Shown in pieces: positions 34,431-44,652 of a stretch of 64,000 nucleotides of DNA. The first letter of the stretch is position 1; each line of letters starts with the position of its first letter. Made by a program: the position numbers and the translations under genes. Source of the stretch: Zingiber officinale (taxonomy: Eukaryota; Streptophyta; Magnoliopsida; Zingiberales; Zingiberaceae); assembly GCF_018446385.1 (NCBI RefSeq), contig NC_056002.1, positions 43,041,671-43,105,670 of the forward strand. The letters are read 5' to 3'. The notes beneath the pieces were generated by a model. It made no database searches and was not told the origin of the DNA. It saw only the letters and a program-made list of their open reading frames with translations.

Positions 34431-35056
34431 GCTTGGAGGCGTCTCGAGTGCGAAGGTGAGCTGGCTGTGCGCTGGAGTTGGAGGTGCCTTGAAGGGCAGT
34501 GAAGGCGCCTTGGACCACAGCATGGAGGCGCCTTGAAGGCGCATGAAGGCGCCTTCAAAGGGATAATGCGCGACTTGATCAGCGCTTATCAACGCGTGCG
34601 ACCCGGGGCTTGGAGGCGCCTCTGACAGCCTTGGAGGCGCCTCCAGCACCCTTTATAAGCAGTGTTCGAGCACCTCTTCCATGATAACACTCTCCAAGTG
34701 ATCTCTTGCTACGTGCTGCGAACCTGACGACCCAGAAGTGCTGCGACGCGACACCGACGACCCGGAACTACGCTTCTCCATCTTTAGTTGTCGGTATAAA
34801 TATTATGTTATAAATCTGAGCTGTAAATTCCTATAATTGTACAAATTATCGTGCTTATAGTTGTTGCCCACCGAAAGCGATCAAGGATCGCGGGCCTTCG
34901 AGTAGGAGTCGATCTAGGCTCCGAACGAAGTAAATAGCTTGCCTCTTTGTGTGATTGTTTCTATTTTCTCTGCATTTACTCGAACGGTTTTACGATTCCG
35001 AAAAAGTGAAAGCCACGAGCGCTATTCACCCCCCCTCTAGCGCTTTCGATCCAACA
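34431..35056 (+). repeat. S3 5' LTR, only the 3' part
   Basis: Starts abruptly without TG, next to the broken S2 RT. A GGAGGCGCCTT palindrome array (34432-34650), a TTTATAAG box (34652-34659), the GATCAAGGATCGCGGGCCTT block shared with S2, and the ending TTTCGATCCAACA are present. Minus-strand ORFs at 34355-34649 translate the palindromes and are not genes. Confidence 0.8.
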
Positions 35057-35076
35057 ATTGGTATTAGAGCGGGGTC
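35057..35076 (+). other. S3 primer-binding site
   Basis: ATTGGTATTAGAGCGGGG follows the LTR; one change (C to T) from the TGGTATCAGAGC initiator tRNA-Met site. Confidence 0.75.
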
Positions 35077-35321
35077 ATTTTGAATTGGTGCAACCACCAT
35101 TCAAAATAATTTTTCCGTAGTGTTTTTCGATTTTTTTTTTCGGAGTCAAATTAGAATTAGCTCGATAGTTAAATTCTAATTATTTTTATCGAATCGGTTT
35201 TTCTCGAAGTTGGTACAATACCACTCAAGCTCGTCATTTTTTTTCCTTTCTCCCGCACTACTAATCCAAGACTTAGTCTTGGAACAGAATTCGTGTATTC
35301 TTTTATCGTGCAGGATTACAA

Positions 35322-36643
35322 ATGGCCCAATAAGAGGGTTATAGTACCGTCCGTCCCCCGCTCTTCACCGGAGAAGATTTCGGATACTGGAAGGGACGGA
35401 TGGAGACATTTATGAAAACCCAGTTCGAAACATGGATGATCGTCAAGACTGGACTACAACTACCAACTGACAGAGACGGCAAGACTACATCCTACGAAGA
35501 CTGGGAACCAGCTTTAATCAAGAAGGTGGAAGCTGATGCCAGAGCTACTTGCATTCTCCAGTGCGGTCTTACTAAGGAGGAGCTCAACAGAGTCAGTCCC
35601 TTTTCAACCGCAAAGGAACTTTGGGAGAAGTTGATCGAACTCCACGAGGGCACCACCGACACAAAAGTAAGTAAAAGAGATTTATTATTTAATAAATTGT
35701 ATAATTTAAAAATGCAAGAAGGTGAGACGGCGAGCCAGCTTCACGCGCGCATCTACGACATTCTCAACTCTCTTCATGTAATTGGACAGAGAGTCGAAAA
35801 TCGGGACGTCATAAGGTACGCATTAAATTCGTTTCCAAGGAGTACATTGTGGGCATCAATGGTAGATGCCTACAAGGTCTCCAAAGATTTATCTTCTTTA
35901 AAGTTAGACGAGTTATTTTCTGAATTTGAACTTCATGAACAAACTAATGCACAGCCACCGAGAAGGGTATTGCCTTGGTTGCAGGTACTAGTCGAACATG
36001 TGAACCAAGATCCAGACGAAAAATTGAACCGGAATCAGAAGATGAACCCGACTCAGAAGATTCAGAAGATGAACTGACTAGCGAACTAGTGAATCTTGTG
36101 AAGAAGCTCTACAAGAAGAAAAAGGGCTTCAACAAGAAAGATCTGAAGAAGGCAGTTCAATCCAAGGAGGCCCAACCGAGCTCGAAAGTGAAGATTGAAG
36201 TCACCTGCTACGGGTGCAACCAGAAAGGGCATATCAAAGCCAACTGCCCCAACCAAAAGGAAGCCAAAAAGCAAAGAAGAAAGAAGGCCCTGAAGGCAAC
36301 GTGGGACGAATCTTCTTTGGAGGACGACGACGACGAACTCGATAAGACGAGTTTACTCGCGTTGATGGCCTGGGACCAGATCGACGAATCCGGGAGCGAG
36401 AGCGAGTCGGAGGCCGAGTCCGAGCGAAGACACGGATCCGTATCCATTTCCGAAGAGCCAGACTCCACTGTAAGTATCCCTAGACTTAATAATTTAGTTA
36501 ATTACTTATTGCGCAAACTAGCTAAGTCGAACATTAAGGTTAAGTCACTTCTAAAGGAAATAGAAGTCCTTAAAGAAGTGACTAAACCCAAGTCCTTACG
36601 ACCAAGCTCAAACTGGAAGTTCAACTCAAGTCCAAAAACTTGA
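35322..36643 (+). pseudogene. S3 gag (UBN2-type capsid with zinc knuckle)
   Basis: ATG 35322 is followed after three codons by TAA 35331-35333, where CAA is likely original. The frame then reads GEDFGYWKGRMETFM, ILQCGLTKEELNRV, ELWEKLIELHEGT, KRDLLFNKLYNLKM and NRDVIRYALNSFPRS, all copia-gag blocks. A frameshift near 35970 moves the frame; the rest (35975-36643) carries a basic stretch and an intact CCHC knuckle (CYGCNQKGHIKANC), then an acidic Ser/Glu-rich tail. Another frameshift precedes the coiled coil that is cut by the solo LTR at 36675. Confidence 0.87.
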
Positions 36644-38957
36644 GGAAGAAAATTCCAGTCTGAAAAATCAGATCAAGGATGTAACAACCACCCTTCTTAC
36701 TACTACTCTCTAAGGGCGACCGTTACCTAACTCCTACTCTACTTACTAGTGTCACTTATGCTATTATTAGCGACACTTAGATTTATCACGGTTCAGAGAA
36801 ATTCCTACCGAAAAATTTTGGCAGAGTCTCCCCTGTACCGGTGACCAAATCTATAATACGCAAGATATATACACAGCCACATGCGGCTGGATCACAATTT
36901 ATTCACAACCACGCAGTAATAAATCATATCATAATCAAAAACTAATCTAGCAACATGAACTAAACTCAAGCTCCCAGAATGAAGCATAATAAGCTACAAT
37001 GCACATCAAACTCAATCATAAACTCATAATTTCATAACAGAAATAAGGAAAATAAACTAGACATAAACTCTAAATAAATAAGTCTTGCTAGTCCCCTCTG
37101 GACCTCTCCATAGTTCAGTCACCACACACATCCATCATCACCACCACCCTGTCGTCTCCCTTCATATCTTAGCTTTTCTTTTATCTGCAGTAGGAGGAAA
37201 GAAGACAAGATCTATAAGCTAAAACGCTTAGTAAGTACTAATCTATCTCACAAAACTCGAAATGCATAAATGAAATGCATAAGTGCTGAAACTGAAATAA
37301 TAAAGCTATCTGCATGTGCTCATGGTATACAGAAAATGAACAGAATACAAATCATACTCAGTATCAAGCAGGATAACAAGAAACTAACAATGTAAACTTA
37401 GAATCAAAGAAAACTAACCATTCTTATTTATTCTAAGCTTGGAACTTATTTCATTTCTTGTATCCTTGTGTTAGAAATTAATCTTTTAATTTCTATCTTT
37501 TACTTTCTTCTTCTTTCTTTCTTCCTTCTTACTTAACTTTTCTTTTCTTTCTTCCTTCTTACTTAACTTTTCTTTTCTTAGGTTTTCTTTTCTTGGGCCC
37601 AGGCCTAGTACCAACTCATGCGCGTTCCCTAATAGGTTGGGGTTGCGAGCCACCAATCCTAAAAGAGCAGACCTCAGTCTACGAGGGCCAAGACCTCGGA
37701 AATGGTCACCTGGATTTGTTTAACGACAAGCTCTTGGATGTCGGGTACTAGCCTCTTACTTTAATTTACTTGTTATCTCTTTTTAATTAGACCTTGGTCT
37801 TTTTCTTTACTCATACTTCTCATAATCCTTTATTAGAGCTTATTAGAATCCTTTAGATATATATCTAACAAGTATAGGATTACAACTAACCAAGCATGCT
37901 ATATAAAAAAATAACACAAAGGAAAACAAATCTGAACTCCCTAAGCCTGTTATAAAATAGAGCAAAGGAAAGCAAATCTGGACTTTCTAAACATGCTGTA
38001 AAATAGGACAAAAATGCTACTTTAGGGATTATAATCATGTTATAAAACATAGACAAAGAATACTACTTTAGGGTTTCTTAAGCATGCTGTAAAATAGACA
38101 AAGGATGCTACCTTTAGTGATCCTAATCATGCTGTAAAAACAAACAGACATAGAATGCTACTCAACTTCTTAAACATGCTGTAAAAACAAATCTCTAATC
38201 AACTTTAACTATGTACAACATGACCTTAAAGCAAGGAAATTCATGTACAACATACAACTCAAAGCATTCAACAGCAAGCCAAGACAATGCATCCTTAAGT
38301 GAACTCATGGCAGCGACATGGGATAACTATAATGATCTGTTCGGTATGATCCTAAACAGGGCAGCAAGGAATCAACCGAAACTCCACTGTGCACGGCCAA
38401 AATCCCTAGCAATAATTAAGGATAGAATGCATACAATTCTACTTGGCACTAGAATCATACTACATGCTCAACTAACCTAAACGAAACCTTGATTTCCCTG
38501 TGAAGCTCACGGCAGAATACCCAAAAGCCAAAATCCTTATAGCATGTTTCGGATTCAAGAAACTCAGGAAAACAAGGAAACGAAAACCGAAAGATCGGAG
38601 CAACTCCTACCGCAGGTGAGTAGTACTTACCCCTTGTTCTTGCACTTACAACCGAGAAGGAGGAAGGGGCGATTAGGGTTCCGGGTGGAGCTCGAAATCT
38701 CGGTCTCCTCTTGTGCTCGCGGGCTCTCTTCGACGGGAGGAACTCGGGTCCGCAAGGTTCGCCGGAAGAAGCCTTCGCCGGCCGCCGGAAAGAAGCTCCA
38801 AAGTGGCTGCGTTTCCGCCCGAGCACAGCGCCGTCGCGTCGGGAGAGGAGGAAAGTTAGGTTTTGGGGAAAAGAAAACTTAAACCTTCTCTTATCATTCG
38901 GGTTTTTCCATTATAACTATACTTTATATCCAATTCTCTCCATATTAGGTTGACAAA

Positions 38958-39031
38958 GTCCGTGTAGCTCAGCTGGTTTGGGCCGGTTTTGCTTAAAGCC
39001 CAGCTCATGGGTTCGAATCCCAGCCGCGCAC
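38958..39031 (+). repeat. tRNA-like unit 1 in solo Tekay LTR
   Basis: 74 bp that fold as a cloverleaf by eye: acceptor arms GTCCGTG and CGCGCAC pair at 6 of 7 positions, D-stem GCTC/GGGC 4 of 4, anticodon stem GGTTT/AAGCC 5 of 5, T-stem 4 of 5. The A-box TAGCTCAGCTGG (38965-38976) and B-box GGTTCGAATCC (39010-39020) match the tRNA-gene consensus. TTTT follows at 39032-39035, and a CAA plus an AT-rich TATA-like block precede. The anticodon loop looks one base short, so a working tRNA is unlikely. Confidence 0.75.
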
Positions 39032-39102
39032 TTTTATTCCCCTTTTATTCAAAACGCTCTAACTATAGCTTAAATATATTCCACCTCCTATATAATTAAC
39101 AA

Positions 39103-39177
39103 AGCTTTTGTAGACCGGTTGGTTTGCTGCGCTTTGACTAAGTCAAGGCTCGCGGATTCGAGTCTCGACTGCCACTA
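39103..39177 (+). repeat. tRNA-like unit 2 in solo Tekay LTR
   Basis: More degenerate. A-box-like TAGACCGGTTGG (39111-39122), B-box-like GATTCGAGTCT (39155-39165), TTTT at 39178-39181. Upstream TATATAATTAACAAAG repeats the TATA/CAA arrangement of units 1 and 3. Confidence 0.6.
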
Positions 39178-39247
39178 TTTTCCTTCTTATTTATTCTTAT
39201 TCCTAACTACTACTTATATACATATTGCTCCATATACAACTAACAAA

Positions 39248-39331
39248 AACTCGCTCGCTTAGTTGGTCAGGCCGGTTTTGGCTTGGGTCAGTCTGACCCG
39301 AGGTCCCGGGTTCAAACCTCACTTCCAACGC
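39248..39331 (+). repeat. tRNA-like unit 3 in solo Tekay LTR
   Basis: A-box-like TCGCTTAGTTGG (39255-39266), B-box GGTTCAAACCT (39309-39319), TTTTT at 39332-39336, upstream CCATATACAACTAACAAA. The three units repeat with a period of about 145 bp including their upstream AT-rich blocks, so they arose by tandem duplication. Confidence 0.6.
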
Positions 39332-39500
39332 TTTTTGCCTAAACTTCTTTGGTTTTGTAAAAATGCTAAACGACCTCCAAAAATTACGCAAAAATACTCT
39401 AAAAATTTCTAAAAATCTCTAGAATATTTTAAAAGCATTTTCAAATATCTTTATGGACATTTGAAACTCAGAATAGGGAAAATTGGGTCGTTACAAAGGA

Positions 39501-39819
39501 TTTGAAGCTAACATTAGAACGGTTTTCTTTAGGATCCAAGAACCTTGACCTAATTCTTGGATCACAAAGAGCCATCTACAATAAAATTGGGATAGGATAT
39601 AAAACCAAAATTAAATATAAATCTTATTTATCGTTAATAAACAAATCAAATAGTAAATCAGTCCAAGCATGGGTCCCCAAGTCCAAATTGATTAATCAAA
39701 TTGGACTTGGTCAATATTGGGTCCCTAAGGATCAACTACACTACCTCGATAGGCCATATCGAGGCTATGATCTAGGGGGAGCAAACAGAAAAATAATTAA
39801 ATTAAAAAATTCGAAATAA
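39501..39819 (+). pseudogene. S3 gag-linker region
   Basis: Continues S3 after the solo LTR. The end of a coiled coil (DLKLTLERFSLGSKNL) is followed by VQAWVPKSKL, YWVPKDQLHYLDRPYRGYD and GGANRKIIKLK, colinear with the S2 linker. It ends at the AT-rich array. Function unknown; conserved between the two Sireviruses here. Confidence 0.65.
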
Positions 39820-40215
39820 AATTATAAATTGAAATTATTCAAAATTAAAAAATTTGAAATAAAATTATAAATTCAAAATCAAATAAAAAATTCGAAATTA
39901 AATTATAAATTCAAAATTCAAAATTCAAAATCAAATTAAAAAATTTGAAATTAAATTATAAATTCAAAATTCAAAATTCAAAATCAAATTAAAAAAATTT
40001 AAAATTAAATTATAAAATTCAAAATTCAAAATCAAATTAAAAAATTCGAAATTAAATTATAAATTCAAAATTCAAAATCAAATTAAAAAATTCGAAATTA
40101 AATTATAAATTCAAAATTCAAAATCAAATTAAAAATTCGAAATTAAGTTATAAATTCAAAATTCAAAATCAAATTAAAAAGTCGAAATTAAGTTATAAAT
40201 TCAAAATTTAAAAAT
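39790..40215. repeat. AT-rich tandem array in S3, left part
   Basis: About eight units of AAATTCGAAATTAAATTATAAATTCAAAAT-like sequence, 40-55 bp each. Noncoding. Same location as the S2 array. Confidence 0.85.
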
Positions 40216-40637
40216 CAAAATCAAAGATAGATGGAGGATCCGGACTAGCTGGCACCCCCAACTGAACTACCCGATAGGGTAACTGAACCTAATCTACCCA
40301 AAATAGGTAAAACAAGAGTAGATTACCCGGCAGGGTAATTAAGGTTAAATTAAAACGGGCTAGGTTTAACTTGACCCACAGTACTGGTGAAGTTTTTGGA
40401 TGATAGTACGTTAGGGAAGCTTGGGCATCGCATGTCTAGGAAGATATGGCTTCGACCTGGTGCATTTGGCCAAGTGGAACTGACCGAAGCTACCCTTAAA
40501 TGGATCCTAACTAGTTAGACCAAAGATTAGTATTAAGTTCAATGGATAGGACTATTTGGGAAACCTCAAAGGCATGGTTACTTTAATGAGCGCCTTGTGA
40601 CTCACCATAGCTCAGAAGTTTATCCAAAGAATACTTA
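40216..40637 (+). other. S3 spacer left of T3
   Basis: Untranslated S3 DNA colinear with S2 30760-31140 (shared blocks: the GGTATTAAGTTC...GGACTA stretch and GAAGTTTATCC/AAACTTATCC). It ends in ACTTA, the left side of the T3 target duplication. No gene. Confidence 0.55.
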
Positions 40638-40810
40638 TGTAACGACCCAATTTTCCTTATTTTAAGTTCTAAAAGTCCATAAAAATATTTGGAAATACTT
40701 TTAAAATATTCTAGAGATTTTTAGGAATTTTTAGAGCATTTTTATGCAAATTTTGGAGGTCGTTTAGTAGGGTCACAAAAAGAAAGAAGTTTAAAAAAAA
40801 AAAAACGTTG

Positions 40811-40890
40811 AAGGGGAGACTCAAACCCAAGACCTTGACCCGAACCGAATCTCAGTCGAACCCAGCCCAACCAGCTGAGCTACAAGGTTT
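40811..40890 (-). repeat. tRNA-like unit 1 in T3 5' LTR
   Basis: On the minus strand the A-box TAGCTCAGCTGGTT is perfect (40869-40882) with a GCTC/GGGC D-stem; the B-box is GGTTTGAGTCTC (40816-40827), and in the 3' LTR copy (52771-52850) GGTTCGAGTCTC. A long T run follows directly, and CCTTATAAGGTTAACAAAAA precedes. Antisense to T3, about 175-250 bp from the LTR start. Confidence 0.65.
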
Positions 40891-40976
40891 TTGTTAACCT
40901 TATAAGGAAAGAATTAAATTTATAGCATAGTTAAGCGATATTTTAGAAACCGAAAATAAACTTTATAAATAAAGAG

Positions 40977-41050
40977 GTGCGCGGATAAGGATTCGAAGCC
41001 TAGATCCTTGGGTTGGTTGAGAGCCGACTAACCAGCTGGGCTGCGCGTGT
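40977..41050 (-). repeat. tRNA-like unit 2 in T3 5' LTR
   Basis: On the minus strand: A-box-like CAGCCCAGCTGGTTAG, B-box-like GCTTCGAATCC inside a TAGG/CCTT-type stem, and a GCGCAC end as in unit 1 of the solo LTR. The upstream block GCTAGGTTAATAAAAC resembles the TTAACAAA of the other units. Copy in the 3' LTR at 52938-53010. Confidence 0.6.
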
Positions 41051-43585
41051 TTTATTAACCTAGCATGGAGAGAAATAGATTTAAGCATAGTTGGAAATCG
41101 AATTAAAACTAAGTTATAAAGGGTTAAGTGATTTTTCCGTGACCTAAACCTAAGCCTTTTCCTCTCTTTTTCTTTCCTCGACGGCGCGATTCTCCTCTCG
41201 GGCGAAACCGCAGCCAAGGCGAGGGTTTCCTCCTCTCGACGTCGACGAGGCGTTTTCCGGCCGGTCTCCACCCGTGGGTGACCTTTCCGGCAAGGAAAGC
41301 TTGGGGAACACAAGGAAAAGGGAGAAACCGAAGCTCTACCGAAAACCTAGGGCGCTCCTCGTGTTGTAAGTCCAAGAACCACCGCGGTAAGTGCTTCTCA
41401 CCTGCGGTAGGAGTAGCTCTCGGGGTTTTGTTTTGCATTTTTGTTGTGAAATGAACAATAGCAACCTTTTCATTCTAGCATATGGATTAGATTGCAACCC
41501 TTGCTTTAACAATTCGGTTTAAGTTTTGGGTTAAGTCCTTTGGCCATTTTAATGCACGGACAGAGTTTTGATGTTTTCCTTGATTGTCACAGCATGCTTT
41601 TTGGATGTTTTTACCTTACATTTCAAGCATGTCTAAGTAGCTATGCTTCTTTCCAATCATGGCATGATTAAAGAATGGTTAAGATTCAAAAATGCTTAGT
41701 TTCACAAGTTTGTCATTTGAAACCTGTTACTGCCGTGAGCTTCCTAAGACCATGTGGGTTGTTAATTCTGATTGAGTTTGTTTTGGATATATCCAGATAC
41801 TTATTAGTGGCATATGGTTTTAGAATCCCGTGCATAATGTATATATGTGAGAAATACAAGCAAAGTAAGACTATGGTCACAAATTGATCTTGAATTCCAG
41901 AATTTAGAATCAAAGCACACTAAGTGCTTAAATAAATGCCAAGGCATTTTATTACAAGAAGTATTTAAAGAAGGATATAAAGAAAAGTATTTTACTTTTA
42001 AAAGGGCATGTACCGGACACAAGGTCCAAGGGATGGGCTCCAAGTTGCCCCTAGACATAAGGACTAGAAGTGTCTTAATGGTTTTGGGATTAGCTACCTC
42101 AATTCTCATTAAGCAAGGCGCGCAAAGTGGTACAATGTCGGGCCCAAGTAAATTTGAATATTATTTTTAAAGTATAAAAGTATTAATTTGGAAACAAACA
42201 GAACAAGTTCTTTTATCTAAGTTGCAAATTCTAGCAAGTTAAATTGTTGTTTTCCTTTAGAGATGCATGATGTAGTTCTATCTGCTATTTTCATGTTGAG
42301 CATGTACTCCCTGTTTTCTTTAATGCTTATGCATTCCTTATCGGATTTTGTGAGTAGAAAGCACTTACTAAGCTTTTAGCTTATAGATACTATTTACCTC
42401 CTACTGCAGATACAGATAAGAGTAAAGGAAAAGCTAAAGTGTTATAGAGGAAGGCGACAAGGAGATGTTGGTGGTGTGTGTGTGATGCCGGATATGGAAG
42501 CTTGGGACCTTACTAGAAGAGTTTAGAAATTGTATTTGCTGGTGTTTATGTTACTGTTAGAGTAGAATTTATTTTGCATTACTAATTTCGTTATCTTCCT
42601 GTCATTTAGTTGGAATAACTGTTAAGCTGAGAACATGTTCCTTTTTCCTTATTCTGGCTTAGTTTTCAAGTTTTGTGAAGTAAGATCATATCTGATTGGA
42701 GTTTGATTTTTTTTATATAAGAAGTTCATATCTGATTTTTAGTTTGCAAACTTAGTTGGAAGTGTGAAGTGGTATGCTCAGTTGCTTTAGATTCTGTTAT
42801 AGCATGAAATTTTCTGCAGTAAGATTCGTTTCCATGATCAGCAGGTTGTATTTCCGTAGATTGATTGGTTACTTCGTATTGTTGGAACATTTGCTTAGTA
42901 CTGCTGAAATTTTCTTCCCATTACAATGGCAGCATGCATTATAAATTTTTCCCTTTATGTTGTTGCCTTAAAACTTAGGTATAGTGGTTTTAAAATCTCA
43001 GAACGAATCACAACATTCTTTTGATAGATATAGAAGCATGTTTTACATATGATCAGTAGCCCTTGTTTTATGGAAGGAAAACATGTGATGTTCGGATTAC
43101 ATCACATGCATTCTTGGTCTATGGAAGGAGTAGTAGTACATGTGATGTTCTGATATGCATTCTTGTAGGGATCGAAGCTTCACCGAAATGCATATCAGAA
43201 CAGTAGCAGTTGCTTGCAGTGATGTTCTGATATGTCTTGTGATCGTTATAGTTGTGTTCAATAAATGAGCAGTAGGTTTAATTGGCCTTCTTTTATTTCT
43301 GTTCAGTTGTAGAATAAAATGAATGCAAGATATTAAAGGATGTAGCAAACAGTGGAGATACTTAAGCTTCATTTGTCTATATGTTATACTTGCTCGTTGA
43401 TTCACTTATTTGCATGTTTGATAAAAAAAAAAATAAAGGTATCATGAAATGGTATGCTGCTATCTAGAGACATGTTCTGATATGCGATATGTTCAAATAG
43501 TTTAAAGTATCTCTAGCGTTAAAGTAAGTAGTACAAGTTATGTGTAGATAGTAGAAACAGTAGCGGTCACCCTCAGGGTAGTAAG

Positions 43586-44600
43586 TGTTGGAATCCCAAG
43601 GTTGTTTTGGTGTGATCAACAAGTTAAGTTAGGTCCTGTGTATTTAACCTTGTGTCTAAGTGTGCAGGAGCTTAGGAACACAGGTACTCGAGTGGAAGAC
43701 GCAGCTAGCGAGAAGGACGGCACGCTGTGCGTCCGAGGGACGAGGCGCTGCGGAAGAGTACACCGGCGGACGAGAAGGAAGCGCGCGGTGGTTCCGAGGG
43801 ACGAAAGCCGGAGCGGAAGATTGCTCGGGGAGCAAGAGACGCAGCTAGCGAGAAGGTCGACGACCGAGGGACGAAGACTGCGGATGAGTACGCTGGCGGA
43901 CGAGAAGGAAACACGCGGCAATTCCGAGGGACGAGAAGCCGGAGGGAAGCACGCTCGAGAAGACCGGAAGTTGGGTTCGGGTGAGCCCTTTTCCGGAAGG
44001 CAGAGATCACCCAAACGAGCGGATCCGGAGCGGAAGAACCGGACCGAAGCGGGACTGAACCAGAGAAGCGGTCCCGGATGAAAAAGTCAACTGTGTTGAC
44101 TTTCGGGGTCCGGGGCGCCCGGACCCATCCGGGGCGCCCGGAACCCTTCCGGGCGCCCGGAACAGTAATGTTGACCAGATCGAGAATTATCTCGATCTGA
44201 ACGTTGGGGGATAAATTTTATCCCCCCCCAGGGCGCCCGGAACCTTTCCAGGCGCCCCGACCAAGGCTATAAATACAGCCTTGGTCCAGAAGCTTTACAT
44301 CAGTTCAGAAATTGTAAACAACACTTGTGTGCTTCCATTTCTTTGATTAGCTTCTTTCTTTTTGTGCCTACACTGCTGTAAACGAGGCTTCTCCGCCTGA
44401 AGGAGTTTTTAGTGCAACAATCTTCCTTGGATTAACAACCTCCCCGGTTGTAACCAAGTCAAAACCGGTGCCTCGTTTTTATGCTTTATTTTCTGCTTAA
44501 TCTATTCTTTTTCAAGTGTTAGCTTAATTGTCCGAGAAAGGGTTGTGTTTTACTCAGGGCTATTCAACCCCCCCTTCTAGCCGGCCGCATCGGTCCTACA
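43586..44600 (+). repeat. S4 5' LTR
   Basis: TGTTGGAATCCC start, CGGTCCTACA end. GGGCGCCC palindromes at 44105-44265 directly precede a TATAAATA box (44268-44275). Most long ORFs across 43602-44081, on both strands, are LTR translations, not genes. Confidence 0.9.
44268..44275 (+). promoter_or_regulatory. TATA box of the S4 5' LTR
   Basis: TATAAATA inside a CCAAGGCTATAAATACAGCCTTGG palindrome-like setting. The matching place in the 3' LTR reads CCAAGGCTATGACCTTGG: the TATA is lost there. Confidence 0.65.
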
Positions 44601-44601
44601 A

Positions 44602-44615
44602 GTGGTATCAGAGCC
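44602..44615 (+). other. S4 primer-binding site
   Basis: GTGGTATCAGAGCC one base after the LTR, an exact match to the initiator tRNA-Met-type site. Confidence 0.88.
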
Positions 44616-44652
44616 GAGGCGCTTCAGGAGGACTAACCGCCGAAGCAACAAG

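Larger units (their letters stand above)
36680..39495 (-). mobile_element. Solo LTR of a Tekay/Del-like gypsy element
   Basis: On the plus strand it starts TGTAACAACCACCC and ends AATTGGGTCGTTACA, matching the T3 LTR ends read in reverse. AAGGA flanks both sides (36675-36679 and 39496-39500). It is 2816 bp with no internal region, the usual product of recombination between the two LTRs of one element. The flanking S3 codons rejoin in frame. A tandem set of three tRNA-like units lies at 38958-39336. Confidence 0.92.
40638..43585 (+). repeat. T3 5' LTR, main piece
   Basis: TGTAACGACCCAATTTTCC start. Two minus-strand tRNA-like units sit at 40811-40890 and 40977-41050. The last 16 bp of the LTR lie beyond S4 (47683-47698). 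The ORFs at 40963-41438 and 43097-44014 are LTR translations, recur in the other LTR, and show no family. Confidence 0.9.

Noticed and set aside
38958..39031. Functional nuclear tRNA gene
   Set aside because: The cloverleaf is good but the anticodon loop looks one base short and one acceptor pair is missing; its repetition in LTRs points to a tRNA-derived module, so I list it as a repeat.
41847..42170. 107-codon ORF repeated at 53806-54129
   Set aside because: The duplication is simply the two T3 LTRs; the reading frame overlaps others on the opposite strand and shows no motif.
43602..44081. Arg/Glu-rich protein of 159 codons
   Set aside because: It lies wholly in the GC-rich S4 LTR, is broken in the other LTR, and has no start context or family.
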